NCBI GenBank assembly: GCA_963823495.1
Contig: CAWGLV010000001.1
Span: 806,001 to 870,000, forward strand
Reading direction: 5' to 3'
Length of the DNA: 64,000 nt
Origin: DATDAH01 sp963823495
GTDB taxonomy: Bacteria; Actinomycetota; Acidimicrobiia; Acidimicrobiales; DATDAH01
The position numbers and the translations under genes are program-made. The notes under the pieces are model-generated. The model made no database searches. It was given only the letters and a program-made list of their open reading frames with translations, and had not been told where the DNA came from. Below are positions 33,288-42,562 of this stretch, piece after piece; the first letter of the stretch is position 1; each line of letters starts with the position of its first letter.

Positions 33288-34312
33288 TGGCCCCGTCGAC
33301 CGACATCGCCGTGGTGGGTTGGGCCCAGACGCCGATGGTCCGTCACGCCGAGCAGTCCGAGGTCCAGCTCCTGCTCGGAGTCATCACCGACGCCCTCACC
33401 CCGTTGGGCCTGACCCGGGCGGAGGTCGACTTCACCTGCCTCGGCAGCTGCGACTACATCACCGGCCAGGCCTTCTCCTTCGTCATGAACCTCGACGCCA
33501 TCGGCGCGTGGCCTCCGAAGCGGGACTCCCACGTGGAGATGGACGGGGCCTGGGCCCTCTACGAGGCCTGGTTGCGGCTGCACGAGGGCGACATCGACAT
33601 CGCCGTGGTCACCGGCTCCGGCCGGTCGTCCACCGGCGACCCCGCGCTCATCTACCCGATGGAGATGGATCCCTACTACCTGGCGCCCATCGGCGCCGAC
33701 CCACTCACCTTCGCCGCGCTCCAGGCCCGCGCCGTCATCGCCGCGGGCATCGCCGACGAACGGGCCATGGCCGAGGTCGCCGTGCGCTCGCGGGGCAAGG
33801 GCGACATCGAGGCCCTTCTCGCGACTGACTACCTGCGGCCGCCGCTGCGTCGCCATGACGTCCCACCGATCACCGACGGGGCCGCGGCCATGGTGCTCGC
33901 TCGCGGCGAGCGGGCCCGAGAGCTGGTGGAGCGGCCCGCCTACATCACCGGCTTCGACCACCGCACCGAGTGCCACAACCCGTCCTTCCGGGCGCTGGAC
34001 GACTCGCCGTCGGTGCGCATCGCCGCCGAAGTCGCCGGCCTGGGTGACGGCCCGGTCCAGATCGCCGAGCTGCAGGCCGCCTTCACCCACGAGGAGCTGC
34101 TCCTGTGCGAGGTCCTCGGTCTCGGCGACGACGTGGTCGTCAACCGATCCGGTGGCGCCCTGAAGGCGAACCCGATCATGGCCACGGGCCTGTGCCGGAT
34201 CGGCCACGCCGCCGACCACATCTTCGGCGGGGGCTCGCGGGCGTTGGCCCACTCGACCAGCGGGCCCTGCCTGCAACAGAACCTCGTCTGCATCCTGGAG
34301 GACGGCGCATGA
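33287..34312 (+). CDS. Thiolase-like protein lacking the classical catalytic residues (Ltp-like, first of a pair)
   Basis: 341 residues. The thiolase fold is shown by DIAVVGWAQTPMVRHAEQSE, EVDFTCLGSCDYITGQAF, IAVVTGSGRSSTGDPAL, GAAAMVLARGERARELV and the final SGGALKANPIMATGLCRIGH. The region that normally carries the nucleophilic Cys reads HVEMDGAWALYEA, and the usual GHP His is replaced by NP. It is therefore unlikely to be a classical thiolase. Ltp-type aldolases of steroid side-chain degradation have similar losses. GTG 33287 shares a base with the DUF35 stop; the next gene overlaps by ATGA. Confidence 0.85.
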   Translation: MAPSTDIAVVGWAQTPMVRHAEQSEVQLLLGVITDALTPLGLTRAEVDFTCLGSCDYITGQAFSFVMNLDAIGAWPPKRDSHVEMDGAWALYEAWLRLHEGDIDIAVVTGSGRSSTGDPALIYPMEMDPYYLAPIGADPLTFAALQARAVIAAGIADERAMAEVAVRSRGKGDIEALLATDYLRPPLRRHDVPPITDGAAAMVLARGERARELVERPAYITGFDHRTECHNPSFRALDDSPSVRIAAEVAGLGDGPVQIAELQAAFTHEELLLCEVLGLGDDVVVNRSGGALKANPIMATGLCRIGHAADHIFGGGSRALAHSTSGPCLQQNLVCILEDGA

Positions 34313-35469
34313 TCCCCACCGCCGTGATCGGCGTGGGCCAGACCCACCACAAGTCGCGTCGGCGGGACGTCTCCCTCGGCGGCCTCGTCCGGGAGGCCGT
34401 GTTCCGGGCTCTCGAGGACGCCCACCTGACGATGGCCGACATCGACGCCGTCGTCCTCGGCAAGGCGCCCGACATCTTCGAAGGGGTCATGAAACCCGAG
34501 CTCTATCTGTCCGACGCCCTCGGGGCGGTGGGCAAGCCCATGTTCCGGGTCCACACCGCGGGCTCCGTCGGCGGGACCACGGCGATCGTGGCCGCGTCCC
34601 ACGTGCAGGCGGGCAAGCACAAGACGGTCCTGGCCGTGGCCTTCGAGAAGCAGTCGGAGGGCAATGCCCAGTTCGCCCTCGGCAGCGGCAAGGGGGCCTC
34701 CCTCGGCGCCGGCGGCGCCTTCGCCCCGTTCATCCGGGCCTACATCCAGCGCAGCGGCGCCCCGGAGCACATCGGCTGGAAGGTGGCGGTGAAGGACCGG
34801 CTCAACGCCCTGAAGAACCCGTACGCCCACCTGAAGATCGAGGACATCTCCATCGAGAAGGTGAAGGCCTCCCCGATGATGTGGGAGCCCATCCGGTTCC
34901 TCGAGTCCTGCCCCTCCTCCGACGGTGCCTGTGCGATGGTCCTGACCGATGAGGACGGCGCCGAGGCGGCGGCGGCCGACGGTCGCCGGCCGGCTTGGAT
35001 CCTCGGTACCTCCTCACGTTCGGAGCCCCCGAACTTCCCGGGCCGGGACCCGGTCCGTCCCGAGGCCTGCCTCCAGTGCGCCGACGACGTCTACGCGATG
35101 GCCGGCATCACCGACCCCCGCCGGCAGATCGACGTAGCCGAGCTCTATGTGCCGTTCTCGTGGCACGAGGCGATCTGGTTGGAGGGCCACCGCATCGCCG
35201 AGCCGGGGGAGGGCTGGAGGATGATCGACGACGGCTCCACCGAGATGGGCGGCTCGTTTCCGGTCAACTGCTCGGGTGGCGTGCTGTCCAGCAACCCGAT
35301 CGGGGCCTCCGGCCTCCTGCGCTTCGCCGAAGCCGCCAACCAGGTCCGGGGTGCGGCGGGGGAGCACCAGGTCGACGGGGCCCGGACGGCGCTCGCCATG
35401 GCCTACGGCGCCAACAGCCAGTACTTCAGCATGTGGGTCGTGGCCGACAGCCTCCAGCCCTTCGACTGA
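34309..35469 (+). CDS. Thiolase-like/lipid-transfer protein (Ltp2-type aldolase candidate)
   Basis: 386 residues. IPTAVIGVGQTHHKSRRRD starts the fold. DIDAVVLGKAPDIFEGVMKP, VLAVAFEKQSEGNAQFALG and DVAELYVPFSWHEAIWLEG continue it, and SFPVNCSGGVLSSNPIGASG closes it. At the nucleophile position the sequence reads HTAGSVGGTTAIVAA (no Cys), and the late catalytic His is Asn (SNP). These changes match the non-classical thiolases that catalyse retro-aldol cleavage of side-chain CoA esters with a DUF35 partner. ATG overlaps the previous stop. It is the third gene of a DUF35-thiolase-thiolase operon. Confidence 0.87.
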   Translation: MIPTAVIGVGQTHHKSRRRDVSLGGLVREAVFRALEDAHLTMADIDAVVLGKAPDIFEGVMKPELYLSDALGAVGKPMFRVHTAGSVGGTTAIVAASHVQAGKHKTVLAVAFEKQSEGNAQFALGSGKGASLGAGGAFAPFIRAYIQRSGAPEHIGWKVAVKDRLNALKNPYAHLKIEDISIEKVKASPMMWEPIRFLESCPSSDGACAMVLTDEDGAEAAAADGRRPAWILGTSSRSEPPNFPGRDPVRPEACLQCADDVYAMAGITDPRRQIDVAELYVPFSWHEAIWLEGHRIAEPGEGWRMIDDGSTEMGGSFPVNCSGGVLSSNPIGASGLLRFAEAANQVRGAAGEHQVDGARTALAMAYGANSQYFSMWVVADSLQPFD

Positions 35470-35471
35470 CC

Positions 35472-37652
35472 TTGACCGACGAAGCCGATCGGCTCCGGCC
35501 GGGCCGGGCGTACGCCGAGCTGCTGGCGCTGACCGCCCTGGCGATCACCCAGCCCGTCCTCGACGTCTTCGGCCAGGCACCGGACCTCTTCATCCACCGC
35601 CAGGCGGGGCGGCTCGAGATCATCGCCTTCGCCGTGCTCGTGGCCCTGCTGCCGGCGACGGTGGTGTGGTTGGTGGAGCAGGCGGTCGGTCGACTGGCCG
35701 GCCCCGGCCCGCGCCGCCTCCTGCACATGGCGGTCGTGGGCCTCCTGGCCTTCGCCTTCGCCGTCCAGACGCTCAAACAGGCCGACGTGACCTCCCAGGC
35801 CCGCATCCTGGGTCTGGCCCTGGCGGCATCGGTCCTCGCCGTGGTGGCCTACCGGCGCTGGGCGTTCGTGCGCCTGTGGATCGCCTACCTGGTGGTCGCG
35901 CCCGTGGCCTTCGTCGGCCTCTTCCTCCTGGCCAGCCCGACCTCGGACCTCCTCGCCTCCCAGGAGGTCGCGGCGGCGGAGGTCCCCTCCGCCACCGACC
36001 CGGCCACGGTGGTCATCCTCCAGTTCGACGAATGGCCCCTCCAGACCCTGCTCGACGCGGACGGGCAGATCGATGCCGAGCTCTACCCCAACCTGGCCGA
36101 GTTGGCCGGGGACGGGGTCTGGTACCGCAATGCCACGACGGCAGCCACCTACACCAGCTACGCCCTGCCCGCGATGCTCACCGGTCGGTACCCCGACGGC
36201 GAGCGGACGCCGATCGCCAGCCAGTATCCCGAGAGCCTCTTCAGCCTGATGGCCGGCCAGTTCGACCTCGAGGTGATCGAGGCCCTGACCCGGCTCTGCC
36301 CGCCCAACCTGTGCGACGGCGACCTGGTCGATCAGGACGAGTCGTCCGAGGCGCCCGAGCTGGAGGTGATCGTCCCCGCAGGACTGGGTCCGCTGCTCAC
36401 CGACGCCCGGCAGACCTTCCAGTCCATGGTCGATCCCGACCCCTTCGCCGTCTCCCCGACGGTCCACTTCCAGGACGAGGTCCGGGTGGTCGCGGCGGGC
36501 GACCCGTCGGGCGAGGCCGTACCCCTCCCCCCGACGATGCTCTCCCTGGAGAGCGCCGACCGCTTGGTCGCGTCCATCGAGGTCGGTCAGGAGCCGACCC
36601 TGCACTTCCTGCACATCCTGCTTCCCCACACCCCCTACACCTTCCTGCCCGACGGCCGCCGCTACGGCGCGGAGCTGTCGGGCCCGGTGGGACCGCTGCC
36701 CACGACACCTACGGGGCGGCCCGTGGCGCGAGCGGCGATGGCCTTGGAGCAGCAGCGCCTGCTGCTGCAGGCGGGGTACACGGACACCTTGGTGGGCCGG
36801 GTGATGGACCGCCTGCGGGACACGGGCCTCTACGAGGACGCCACGGTGGTCGTCGTCGCCGATCATGGCATCGGCCTCGAGCCCGGCGGCGCCGTGCGGT
36901 CCCCGGTTGGCGACGAGCTGGATGAGGCCAACTACCCCGACCTCTTCTACGTCCCCCTGATCATCAAGGCCCCGGGCCTCGGTCCGGCCGGGACGGTGAG
37001 CGACGCCAACGTGAGCACGATCGACGTCCTGCCCACCGTGGCCGCGACGGTCGGCTTGGAGCTGGCGTGGGAGGTGACTGGTGTCGACCTGGCCACCGAG
37101 GAGAGATCAGACCCCGAGAAGCAGGTCGCCGTGGTCCACATCGCTCCACCCTCGGTGGGGGGTCGACAGCTCAGCCTGGGTGAGCGGGTGACCTTCGACG
37201 GCGACGAGGTCCTCCAGGAGGTCCTCGCCCGCAACACCAGCCGCCTGCTGTTCGACGACAACCCCGACCACCGGCTCTACGCCATCGACGAGGCCGGCGA
37301 GATCGTCGGAAACCGGGTCGAGGACCTCGAGGTGCGCCCCGGCGCCGGCATCGGGGCCACGCTGGCCGACCCGGCCGCCTACGCCGACGTCGACACCGAC
37401 GGCGGGCTCCTGCCCACCCACTTCGTGGCTGACCTCGAGCCGCTGGAGCCCGGCCCGTACACGGTCGCGATCGCGGTCAATGGCCGGGTCGCGGCCGTGA
37501 GCCCCACCTGGCGCTCGGGTGACCGGCTCCACCACGTCGAAGCGATGCTCCTGCCCGAGACCCTCCGGGACGGCCGCAACCGGATCGAGCTCTACGTGGT
37601 CGGCGGCCGGGAGGGGCGCCGCCGACTGGTCCCGGTCGAACTCACCCCCTGA
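35472..37652 (+). CDS. Membrane-anchored sulfatase/alkaline-phosphatase-superfamily protein
   Basis: 726 residues. About five hydrophobic segments in the first 170 (AELLALTALAITQPVLDVFG, LEIIAFAVLVALLPATVVWL, LLHMAVVGLLAFAFAVQTL and others) anchor an extracellular domain. The catalytic domain begins VVILQFDEWPLQTLLDADG (metal Asp). The nucleophile candidate is in TAATYTSYALPAMLTGRYP, metal His in LHFLHILLPHTPYTFLPDG, and metal Asp/His in VVVVADHGI. This resembles LTA-synthase and sulfatase relatives of unknown substrate. TTG 35472 lies 2 bases after the thiolase stop. Its last 61 bases overlap the convergent GH65 gene. Confidence 0.82.
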   Translation: MTDEADRLRPGRAYAELLALTALAITQPVLDVFGQAPDLFIHRQAGRLEIIAFAVLVALLPATVVWLVEQAVGRLAGPGPRRLLHMAVVGLLAFAFAVQTLKQADVTSQARILGLALAASVLAVVAYRRWAFVRLWIAYLVVAPVAFVGLFLLASPTSDLLASQEVAAAEVPSATDPATVVILQFDEWPLQTLLDADGQIDAELYPNLAELAGDGVWYRNATTAATYTSYALPAMLTGRYPDGERTPIASQYPESLFSLMAGQFDLEVIEALTRLCPPNLCDGDLVDQDESSEAPELEVIVPAGLGPLLTDARQTFQSMVDPDPFAVSPTVHFQDEVRVVAAGDPSGEAVPLPPTMLSLESADRLVASIEVGQEPTLHFLHILLPHTPYTFLPDGRRYGAELSGPVGPLPTTPTGRPVARAAMALEQQRLLLQAGYTDTLVGRVMDRLRDTGLYEDATVVVVADHGIGLEPGGAVRSPVGDELDEANYPDLFYVPLIIKAPGLGPAGTVSDANVSTIDVLPTVAATVGLELAWEVTGVDLATEERSDPEKQVAVVHIAPPSVGGRQLSLGERVTFDGDEVLQEVLARNTSRLLFDDNPDHRLYAIDEAGEIVGNRVEDLEVRPGAGIGATLADPAAYADVDTDGGLLPTHFVADLEPLEPGPYTVAIAVNGRVAAVSPTWRSGDRLHHVEAMLLPETLRDGRNRIELYVVGGREGRRRLVPVELTP

Positions 37653-40102
37653 TGGGAGTCGGTCGGGCGGGTCGGGCCCTCGACCTCCCGAGGGTCGGGA
37701 TCGTCGGGCACGGGTGCTGAGGAAAGCACCCGTCGTTCGCCGGGGGCGAGCTCGATCACCTCGCCGTCGAAGCCGATCGGCACGGGGCGGTTGTGCTCGT
37801 GGGCCTCGAGCTCGATCCCGGCGGTGGAGACCCGGACGTCCAGCCAGCTCCCCCGGAAGCGGAGGTTGTAGGAGTACGGGCCGAGCTGGGCGGGCACGGC
37901 CGGATCGAACCAGACGGCGTCCTCACGGATCGTCATGCCGGGGTAGCAGCGCTCGATCAGGTCGACGGTGCCGGCCATCGACCCGATGTGGATGCCCTCC
38001 GCGGTCGTGCCGCCCTGGAGGTCGTCGAGGTCGGAGTGCAGTGCCTCACACAGGCTCTCGAAGGAGCCCTCGGGATCCCGGCGGGCGACCACCCAGGCCT
38101 CGACGACCCGGCTCAGCGTCGAGCCGTGCGACGTCCGCTCGAGGTAGTAGTCGACGGTGCGGTCGATGCAGGCCTGGTCCACCGCGTAACCCAGCCGGTC
38201 GAACAGCTCCTCCAGCTCGGAGGGGGAGAACAGGTAGAAGATCATCAGCGTGTCGGCCTGCTTGGAGAGGCGGTAGCGGTTGGGCGAGTCGCCCTCCGCC
38301 TCCAGGATCCGGTCGAGCCGTTGGATGTTGCCGTACCGGGCCCAGTAGGACTCCCAGTCCAGCTCCTCGAGGTCCTCGTAGCCCTCGAACTGGCTGATCA
38401 CGCCGTCGTGGAAGCACACGCACATCCGGCGGCTGAGCAGGTCCCAGCGCTCCCGTTCCGAGGCGGTGATCGCCAGCTTGGCCACGATCTCGTCACGCCG
38501 GTGGACATCGAGGCGATCGAGGATCTCGCCGGACTTCCACAGGACCCAGGCCGCCATCACGTTGGTGTAGGCGTTGTTGTCGACCCCGGGGTGGTCGGCG
38601 TCGGGCTGGCCTTCGTGGTACTCGTCGGGGCCGACGACCCCGGGGATGCCGTACCGGTCCTCGATGTGGTCGTGGACCGCGGCGCTGGCCCAGAACCGGG
38701 CGATCTCCACCATCAGCTCCGCGCCCCAGTAGGAGAGGAAGTCCTGGTCGCCGGTGGCGTCGAGGTAGCGCACGACGTTGTGGGCGATGGCCGCGTTGAC
38801 GTGGCGTTGGAGGCGGGAGTGGTCCGGCAGCCAGTGGCCCGACTTGGGGTTGAGGTGGGCCACGGGGGTCTCCTCGCGCCCGCTCGACGCGCTCTGCCAC
38901 GGGAACATGGCGCCGGCGAAGCCCGATTCCTCGGCCAGCCGTCGGGCCTCGTCGAGGCGGCGGTAGCGGTACATCAGCAGGGCGCGGGCCAGTTCGGGAA
39001 CCCGCAGGTTGACGTACGGGAAGACGAAGAGCTCGTCCCAGAAGACATGGCCGCGGTAGGCCTCCCCGGCCAGCCCCCGGGCGGGCACCCCCACGTCGAA
39101 CACCGTGGTGTGCTTCGAGATGACCTGGTGCAGGTGGAAGAGCTGCAGCGTGAGGGCCCGGTCCAGGGTCTCGGACTCCTCGATGCGGATGTGGGTCCGG
39201 CGCCACACGTTGGCCCACGCCCGTGCGTTGCTGACGGCCAACTCGTCGTAGTCGGCGACGCCGGCCACGTGACGGGTCGCGCTGTCGCCGGGTTCGTAGA
39301 TGCCGGGGTCCCGGGAGGTGAAGACGGCGACGACCTTCTCGACCACGACCTCGTCGCCGTCGGCCAGGGGCACGACCAGGCGATGGCCGATCCGCTCGCC
39401 GTCGTCCTCGACCGAGCGCTCGATCGCCTCGCCGGCGCCGAAGACCCGGGTGCGGGCGGCCTCCGCCACCCGCAGGCGGGATCCCGACGTCTCGGCCAGG
39501 ACCGCGACCACCTCCTCACCGGTGGACCAGGTCCGTTCGACCTCCAGGTGGCGGCGGCCCAGGTCGTGGTAGCGCCGCACCCCGTTGTTCTCGACGCCTC
39601 CGTCCAGGGCGGACCGCACCTCGATCCGCCCCGACCAGCCTTCGGCCAGGAAGGTGGTCTCGAGGGCGGCCAGATGGGGATCCGCCTGGTGGACCAGGCG
39701 ACGCTGGGTCACGCGGGTCACCCGCCCGGCGCCGTCCCGGAAGGCCAGCGACCGGATGAGCTGGCCCTGGCGCATGTCGAGGGTGAGCGTGTGGTCGAGG
39801 ACGTCGGATCCCTCCATCGAGAACCACGACTGGCCCTCGGTGCGGAACTGGAGGAGCGCCCAGTTGGGCAGGTTGACGAGGCTCTCGTGGTCGAGGTGCT
39901 CGCCCCCTATGACGTCGACCAGGCGGTTGTAGATCCCGGCCACGTAGGTCCCGGGGTAGTGCACGCCGTCGTCGGTCGCCTCGGGCGCGCTGCCGCGGGT
40001 GGCGAGGTACCCGTTGCCGAGGCTGCACAACGCCTCGCGGTGGCCTTCGGTTGCGGGGTCGTAGCCCTCGAAGACCATCCGGGCCCGGTCGCCGGGGTTC
40101 AC
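37592..40102 (-). CDS. Glycoside hydrolase family 65 disaccharide phosphorylase
   Basis: 836 residues with the GH65 order: N-terminal beta-sandwich (LCSLGNGYLATRGSAPEA, GTYVAGIYNRLVD), then the (alpha/alpha)6 barrel beginning ARGLAGEAYRGHVFWDELFVFPY. The general-acid Glu is in GVVGPDEYHEGQPD. KQADTLMIFYLF and STLSRVVEAW follow, and the phosphate-site Lys/Gly region is GGTTAEGIHIGSMAGTVDL. These cytoplasmic enzymes phosphorolyse maltose, trehalose, kojibiose or nigerose to glucose and beta-glucose-1-phosphate. GTG 40102 overlaps the stop of a beta-phosphoglucomutase (GTGA), which handles the product. The exact disaccharide is not determined. Confidence 0.95.
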   Translation of the reverse strand: MNPGDRARMVFEGYDPATEGHREALCSLGNGYLATRGSAPEATDDGVHYPGTYVAGIYNRLVDVIGGEHLDHESLVNLPNWALLQFRTEGQSWFSMEGSDVLDHTLTLDMRQGQLIRSLAFRDGAGRVTRVTQRRLVHQADPHLAALETTFLAEGWSGRIEVRSALDGGVENNGVRRYHDLGRRHLEVERTWSTGEEVVAVLAETSGSRLRVAEAARTRVFGAGEAIERSVEDDGERIGHRLVVPLADGDEVVVEKVVAVFTSRDPGIYEPGDSATRHVAGVADYDELAVSNARAWANVWRRTHIRIEESETLDRALTLQLFHLHQVISKHTTVFDVGVPARGLAGEAYRGHVFWDELFVFPYVNLRVPELARALLMYRYRRLDEARRLAEESGFAGAMFPWQSASSGREETPVAHLNPKSGHWLPDHSRLQRHVNAAIAHNVVRYLDATGDQDFLSYWGAELMVEIARFWASAAVHDHIEDRYGIPGVVGPDEYHEGQPDADHPGVDNNAYTNVMAAWVLWKSGEILDRLDVHRRDEIVAKLAITASERERWDLLSRRMCVCFHDGVISQFEGYEDLEELDWESYWARYGNIQRLDRILEAEGDSPNRYRLSKQADTLMIFYLFSPSELEELFDRLGYAVDQACIDRTVDYYLERTSHGSTLSRVVEAWVVARRDPEGSFESLCEALHSDLDDLQGGTTAEGIHIGSMAGTVDLIERCYPGMTIREDAVWFDPAVPAQLGPYSYNLRFRGSWLDVRVSTAGIELEAHEHNRPVPIGFDGEVIELAPGERRVLSSAPVPDDPDPREVEGPTRPTDSHQGVSSTGTSRRRPSRPPTT

Positions 40103-40839
40103 CGGACCTCCACGGCGTCGAGGTCGACGACGACGACGTCGGCGCCGTGTTCGGCCAAGGCCTCGCCGCTGCCGGCGCGGGCTATGCCGACGACGAGCCC
40201 GAAGCCGCCCCGCCGACCGGCCTCGACTCCGGCTTGGGCGTCTTCGATCACGGCCGCGCGGGCGGGATCGGTCCCGATGCGCTCGGCCGCCTCGAGGAAG
40301 AGCGCGGGATCCGGCTTGCCCGCCAGCCCGAGACGTTCGGACTCGAGCCCGTCCACGAGGGCCACGAACCGCTCGATCACGTGCGCGGCCCGGAGGACCT
40401 CGGCGGCGTTCCGACTGGCCGACACCGCCGCGGCCGGGATGCCGGCACCGGCGAGTCGGTCGAGCAGCGCCAGGGTGTCGGGGAAGGCCCGCACACCGTC
40501 GCGCAGGATCAGGTCGACGAAGGACCGGTCCTTGCGGTTGCCGATGGCACAGACGGTGTCGTTGCCGGGCGGGTCCTCGGGCGAGCCCTGAGGGAGGTCG
40601 ATCTCCCGGGAGGCCAAGAAGCCCGCCACCCCGTCGTAGCGGGAGAGGCCGTCCACATGGGCGAGGTAGTCCTCGGGGGTGAAGGGGGCGAAGTCGCCGG
40701 CTCCGGCCTCGGCCCGACGACGGAGGACGTCGTCGAACACGGCCTTCCAGGCCCCGGCGTGGACCCGGGCGGTGTCGGTCACGACGCCGTCCACGTCGAA
40801 GAGGACGGCGTCGATCGAACGGTTGTCGATCGCGGGCAT
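40099..40839 (-). CDS. pgmB: HAD family beta-phosphoglucomutase-like hydrolase
   Basis: 246 residues. HAD motif I is AVLFDVDGVVTDT (nucleophile and acid Asp). The cap domain follows, containing EDYLAHVDGLSRYDGVAGFL and CAIGNRKDRSFVDLI. Motif II is AAAVSASRNAAEVL, motif III the Lys in LGLAGKPDPALFLEAAERIG, and motif IV AVIEDAQAGVEAGRRGGFG. The cap Arg and Lys motif matches beta-phosphoglucomutases, which convert beta-glucose-1-phosphate to glucose-6-phosphate. Pairing with a GH65 phosphorylase makes that role very likely. ATG 40839; the long open frame reaching 42318 is antisense to the acyl-CoA ligase and rejected. Confidence 0.93.
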   Translation of the reverse strand: MPAIDNRSIDAVLFDVDGVVTDTARVHAGAWKAVFDDVLRRRAEAGAGDFAPFTPEDYLAHVDGLSRYDGVAGFLASREIDLPQGSPEDPPGNDTVCAIGNRKDRSFVDLILRDGVRAFPDTLALLDRLAGAGIPAAAVSASRNAAEVLRAAHVIERFVALVDGLESERLGLAGKPDPALFLEAAERIGTDPARAAVIEDAQAGVEAGRRGGFGLVVGIARAGSGEALAEHGADVVVVDLDAVEVR

Positions 40840-40923
40840 GGGCCACAGCGTGCCTGTTCGGGCGGTCCGAGGCCAGCGCAGAAGGTCCCGTGTCGCCCGC
40901 AGGCTCGGGTCACCGGGTTCTCG

Positions 40924-42543
40924 ATGCCCCCCGGGACGCGCGAGGCTCGGGCGGTGATCGACGAGCGTCAGGTGACCGAACTTCAGGGCCACGGCCAGGA
41001 CGTGCCCGGTCTCCTGGCCCGCTGGGCCGAGCTGCGGGCGGACCACCCGGTGCTGATCTGGGAGCCCGGTGAGGATGACCCCCGGAGCTGGACCTACGCC
41101 GAACTGTGGGCCGACGTGCGGGCCCTGGCCGTCGGCCTCGCCGATCGCGGGGTCGGCCCCGACGACAAGGTCCTGATCCACGCCGACAACTGCCCGGAGA
41201 TGGTGGTGGCCTGGCTGGCCTGCGCGACCCTCGGCGCCGTCGGGGTCACCACCAACACCCGCTCGGTGGGCGCCGAGGTCGGCTACTTCATCGACAAGGC
41301 GCGGTGTGTGGCCGCCATCACCCAGCCGCAGTACGCGGCCCTCGTGGCCGAGGCCGGCCCGGACCTGGGCTGGATCGCGGTCACCGAGGTCGACGGTGGT
41401 GACGGCGAGCCCGCCCCCACCGATCGGGAGCTGATCGCCCTCGCCGACCTGTTCGGCGACGCCGAGGCCTGGGCGGGGCGCCCGGTCGAGCCGATGCGGC
41501 CCTTCGGCATCATGTTCACCTCGGGCACGACCAACAAGCCCAAGGCGGTCGTGCACACCCACGCCAACGCCGTCTGGGCCAGCCGCACCGGCCCCCGCAC
41601 CATCGACCTGGGTCCCGAGGACCGCTACCTCATCTACCTGCCCTTCTTCCACGTCAACGCCCAGAGCTGGTCGTTCTTCTCGGTGCTCGGCGTCGGGGCC
41701 ACGGCGGTGCTCATGCCCAAGTGGTCGACCAGCCGGTTCTGGGACGTGGTGGCCCGCAACGGCATCACCCACATCTCGCTGATGCCGTTCGTCATGGCCA
41801 CGTTGATGGCGCCGGACAAGCCCGAGACGGACCTGCGGGTCGGGGTCTTCGGGCTGATCATGCCGGACCTCGACGCCATGTTCGGGATCCAGGTCCATGC
41901 CGCCTATGGCATGACCGAGACGGTCACCCACGCCATCAACGGGAAGCCCGCGGAGGGCCTGCCGACCCGGTCGATGGGCCGGATCGGGGCGGGTTACGAG
42001 TTCGCGGTGGTGGACAAGGACACCGGCGAGATGCGGGGCGAGGGTGAGACGGGTGAGCTCTGGTTGCGCGGGACCCGGGGCATCCAGCTCTTCCTGGAGT
42101 ACTTCGACGACCCCGAGGCCAACGAGTCGTCCTTCGAGGGGGCCTGGTTCAAGACCGGCGACATGGTGATGTTGGGCGAGGGCGGCAACATCTTCTACAA
42201 GGAGCGGGACAAGGACCTGTTGAAGGTGGGCGGCGAGAACGTCTCGGCCCGCGAGGTCGAGGACGCCATCACGGGGACCGCCGGGGTCAGCGCCGTGGCC
42301 GTGGTCGGCAAACAGCACGAATGGTTGGACCAGGTGGTCGTGGCCTTCGTGATCACGACCCCCGACGCCCCCGACGAGGCGACCCTGGCGGCGGCGATCA
42401 TCGAGCGCTGCGCGGGCGAATTGGCCGACTTCAAGGTCCCCCGGGCGGTCTATGTCGTGGACGAGTTCCCGACCGGGACGCTCGACAAGATCTTGAAGAA
42501 CCGCCTCCGCGAGATGGCCGACGAGCGTCCCGCCATCGACTGA
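40924..42543 (+). CDS. AMP-forming acyl-CoA ligase (class I adenylate-forming)
   Basis: 539 residues from ATG 40924; GTG 40954 is an equally possible start and neither has a clear ribosome site. Motifs: GIMFTSGTTNKPKAVVHTHAN (P-loop, quoted in part), LPFFHVNAQSWSF, AAYGMTETVTHA, WFKTGDMVMLGEGGNIFYKE, VGGENVSAREVED, and the catalytic Lys in TGTLDKILKNRLREM. The pattern is that of medium-chain, crotonobetaine or steroid-acid CoA ligases. It is unrelated by strand to the sugar genes beside it. It probably supplies CoA esters to beta-oxidation-like pathways coded in this region (inference). Confidence 0.93.
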   Translation: MPPGTREARAVIDERQVTELQGHGQDVPGLLARWAELRADHPVLIWEPGEDDPRSWTYAELWADVRALAVGLADRGVGPDDKVLIHADNCPEMVVAWLACATLGAVGVTTNTRSVGAEVGYFIDKARCVAAITQPQYAALVAEAGPDLGWIAVTEVDGGDGEPAPTDRELIALADLFGDAEAWAGRPVEPMRPFGIMFTSGTTNKPKAVVHTHANAVWASRTGPRTIDLGPEDRYLIYLPFFHVNAQSWSFFSVLGVGATAVLMPKWSTSRFWDVVARNGITHISLMPFVMATLMAPDKPETDLRVGVFGLIMPDLDAMFGIQVHAAYGMTETVTHAINGKPAEGLPTRSMGRIGAGYEFAVVDKDTGEMRGEGETGELWLRGTRGIQLFLEYFDDPEANESSFEGAWFKTGDMVMLGEGGNIFYKERDKDLLKVGGENVSAREVEDAITGTAGVSAVAVVGKQHEWLDQVVVAFVITTPDAPDEATLAAAIIERCAGELADFKVPRAVYVVDEFPTGTLDKILKNRLREMADERPAID

Positions 42544-42562
42544 GAACGGGGTCGGGACCCGG

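Noticed and set aside
40840..42318. Extension of the beta-phosphoglucomutase frame to 739 residues
   Set aside because: Antisense to a clear acyl-CoA ligase; the HAD domain begins at ATG 40839.
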